Origin: Leptospiraceae bacterium UBA2033
GTDB taxonomy: Bacteria; Spirochaetota; Leptospiria; Leptospirales; Leptospiraceae
DNA: 24,316 bases
Direction: 5' to 3'
Assembly: GCA_002333425.1 (NCBI GenBank)
Contig: DDBL01000075.1
Coordinates: 7,837 to 32,152 of the forward strand
The position numbers and the translations under genes were made by a program. Shown one piece after another: positions 22,874 through 24,316 of the stretch (its first letter is position 1; each line of letters opens with the position of its first letter). The notes beneath the pieces were generated by a model. That model worked only from the letters and a program-made list of their open reading frames with translations. It was not told the DNA's origin and made no database searches.

Positions 22874-24316
22874 TTAAGATTTACTAACGCCTAATTTTTT
22901 TATTTTTTGTAAAATTTTTTCTTTCTCTAATTTGTTGTTTTGTATTTCAACAGATTTTTTCCAGTTTTCATTTGCATTTTCTAAGTCGTTTAACCTTAGA
23001 AACACATCTCCCAAATGGTCATATACAACCGGATCATCTTCTTTTTTATCGAGCATAATTTGGACTGCTAAATTAAGATGATGAAGGGATTCTTTTAATT
23101 TTTCCATTTTAAATAATACCCAGCCGAGACTATCTTGGTATGCTCCATTGTCAGGCTCTAATTCAACTGCTCTTTTGATATATTCATAAGCTTGCGCCAA
23201 CTCCATATTATTCTCTGTATATAAATATCCTAGAAAATTATAAGTAGCTGCATTGGTATTGTCCATTTCAATGGATTTTTGGAGATCGTTAATAGTTTCT
23301 TTTAGCTGTTTTTCTTTTTCGTATACGGTTGCTCTGAAGAAATAATAGTTTGGATTTTTTGGGTCGATATCTATTGCTTTTGTTAAAAACGAAATACTTT
23401 CTTTGTAATTTTCTAAAGCAAAATAATTCATTCCCTGAACAAAATATACATTCGGATTTCCACTATTTGTAATAGGTTGTAAAATTTTGTTAGACTCTTC
23501 GTAGCGTTTAATCTTTGTATGCCTGTAAGTATTTGCCATATGCAAAGTTAAGTTTACTTTTTCTGACTCATCTTCGCTAATATCTAATGCTTTTCTAATA
23601 TAGTGTAAAGCTAAAAAAGGAGCTCCACTATCTTCATAACAAGTTGCTATAAAATCATATACAACTGGAGGTCGAATCTTTAATTCGGGATTGGTAAGAG
23701 ATAATTCAAGAAGCTGCATAGAAAGTTCAATCGCAAGATTGTATTGTCTATAGGAATACACAATCTCGGAAGTTGTTTTTAACTCGCTTGCTAATTCACT
23801 TGTTTTTTTGAGTTTAGAATAGATAATAATAAGAGCAATGCGAAGTGATGGACGATTAGGATTTTTTTTAGACATCGTAATAAAATATTCTTCTGCTTCT
23901 TTGTGTTTACCGACTAACACCTTGTAAATCGCACTCAGTAAAGTTTCTTCTTTGATTTTACCTTCGCGCATTAAATTTTCAAAGTAACTAAGTGAAAACA
24001 TTTTATTTTCAATGAAATGAATTTCCGCCAAAAGTTGGGTAACTGGTTTTGAATCAGGATTTATTTTTAATATTTTATTTAGATAATTTCGAGACTCGTT
24101 AAAATCTCCAACTGTAATTAGAATTTGTGCAACTGTAAACAAAATCTCAGGATCATTGTCTCTGTATTTGAGATAAAGTTTATAATAATGAAGTGATTTA
24201 ATTGCTTCACCCTTCTTTGCATATATATCACCTAAATACTTGAGAGTAAAATTTCGATACTTTGTATCACCTTCTTTTTTTTGGATGGAATTATAAAGGG
24301 AAGTAAAATACAATAT
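22874..24316 (-). CDS. TPR-repeat protein, N-terminus beyond window edge
   Basis: At least 480 residues; the frame remains open to the last base, so the start lies beyond 24316 and the TTG at 24313 is probably internal. It has around ten tetratricopeptide repeats. The best are TLKYLGDIYAKKGEAIKSLHYYKLYLKY, YNFLGYLYTENNMELAQAYEYIKRAVELEPD and YQDSLGWVLFKMEKLKESLHHLNLAV (each broken by its own loop), then VYDHLGDVFLRLNDLENANENWKKSVEI. The closing 'LGWV..K....EA...L..A' then 'HLGDV....G....A...W' order is characteristic of the TPR proteins encoded before lolB in proteobacteria. Probably periplasmic or lipid-anchored, but the signal region is not seen. Confidence 0.85.
   Translation of the reverse strand: MLYFTSLYNSIQKKEGDTKYRNFTLKYLGDIYAKKGEAIKSLHYYKLYLKYRDNDPEILFTVAQILITVGDFNESRNYLNKILKINPDSKPVTQLLAEIHFIENKMFSLSYFENLMREGKIKEETLLSAIYKVLVGKHKEAEEYFITMSKKNPNRPSLRIALIIIYSKLKKTSELASELKTTSEIVYSYRQYNLAIELSMQLLELSLTNPELKIRPPVVYDFIATCYEDSGAPFLALHYIRKALDISEDESEKVNLTLHMANTYRHTKIKRYEESNKILQPITNSGNPNVYFVQGMNYFALENYKESISFLTKAIDIDPKNPNYYFFRATVYEKEKQLKETINDLQKSIEMDNTNAATYNFLGYLYTENNMELAQAYEYIKRAVELEPDNGAYQDSLGWVLFKMEKLKESLHHLNLAVQIMLDKKEDDPVVYDHLGDVFLRLNDLENANENWKKSVEIQNNKLEKEKILQKIKKLGVSKS

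Overview
The window is AT-rich, densely coded DNA that looks like a spirochaete of the Leptospira lineage. This is inferred from protein style and gene content, not proven: an EF-Tu beginning MAKEKFDRSKPHLNVG, many small secreted or lipoprotein genes of unknown function, AT-rich codon use, and A and T homopolymers inside genes. No rRNA, tRNA, CRISPR array, complete insertion sequence or prophage is visible.

Left part (1-7492). The 5' two thirds of tuf (EF-Tu, minus strand) lies 43 bp downstream of a gene for an EF-G/Tet(M)-type translational GTPase that is not standard FusA. On the plus strand follows a very large secreted protein. It has an N-terminal caspase-like peptidase domain (H140/C202) and a long tail with about 16 degenerate YDEKNN-type repeats. 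Two copies of a palindromic element are inserted in the same reading frame inside this gene.

Middle (7526-9158). A compact three-gene minus-strand locus encodes a HipB-like repressor, a separate small protein equal to the N-terminal domain of HipA (HipS-like), and a HipA-like kinase lacking that domain (HipT-like). The genes are adjacent or overlap by 4 nt. The promoter region carries a TATACC-N6-GGTATA operator-like palindrome and a second half-matching site. This is the layout of a tripartite HipBST toxin-antitoxin system. Related GTCATTCCCGA repeats lie on both sides of it.

9220-16167. aroE (minus) is divergent from a secreted protein with an internal duplication. Then come a mobile-looking 199-bp stretch with 30-bp inverted ends, two small exported proteins, and a tight plus-strand run: AI-2E-family membrane protein, xseA, xseB (exonuclease VII, both subunits) and an MFS transporter.

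16173-24316. This part is mostly unknown genes. There is a small secreted cysteine-rich protein without a normal start codon, and an IPT-domain membrane protein whose 5' end is broken by a -1 frameshift at a T7 run. Next are a 752-residue coiled-coil protein with an AT-hook-like motif and C-terminal HTH, and a degenerate HD-domain protein split in two at an A8 run. After a small helical protein comes a TPR protein (cut by the window end) followed by a LolA/LolB-like lipoprotein, an arrangement like the TPR-lolB pair of proteobacteria. Three families of short dispersed repeats (GTCATTCCCGA palindromes, GCCACAGAGGCAC inverted ends, and GAATTTTGAATTTTG-type A/T repeats) occupy most of the non-coding gaps.

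The strongest candidates for unusual biology are the HipBST-like locus, the caspase-repeat protein with in-frame palindromic inserts, and the two genes interrupted at homopolymers.
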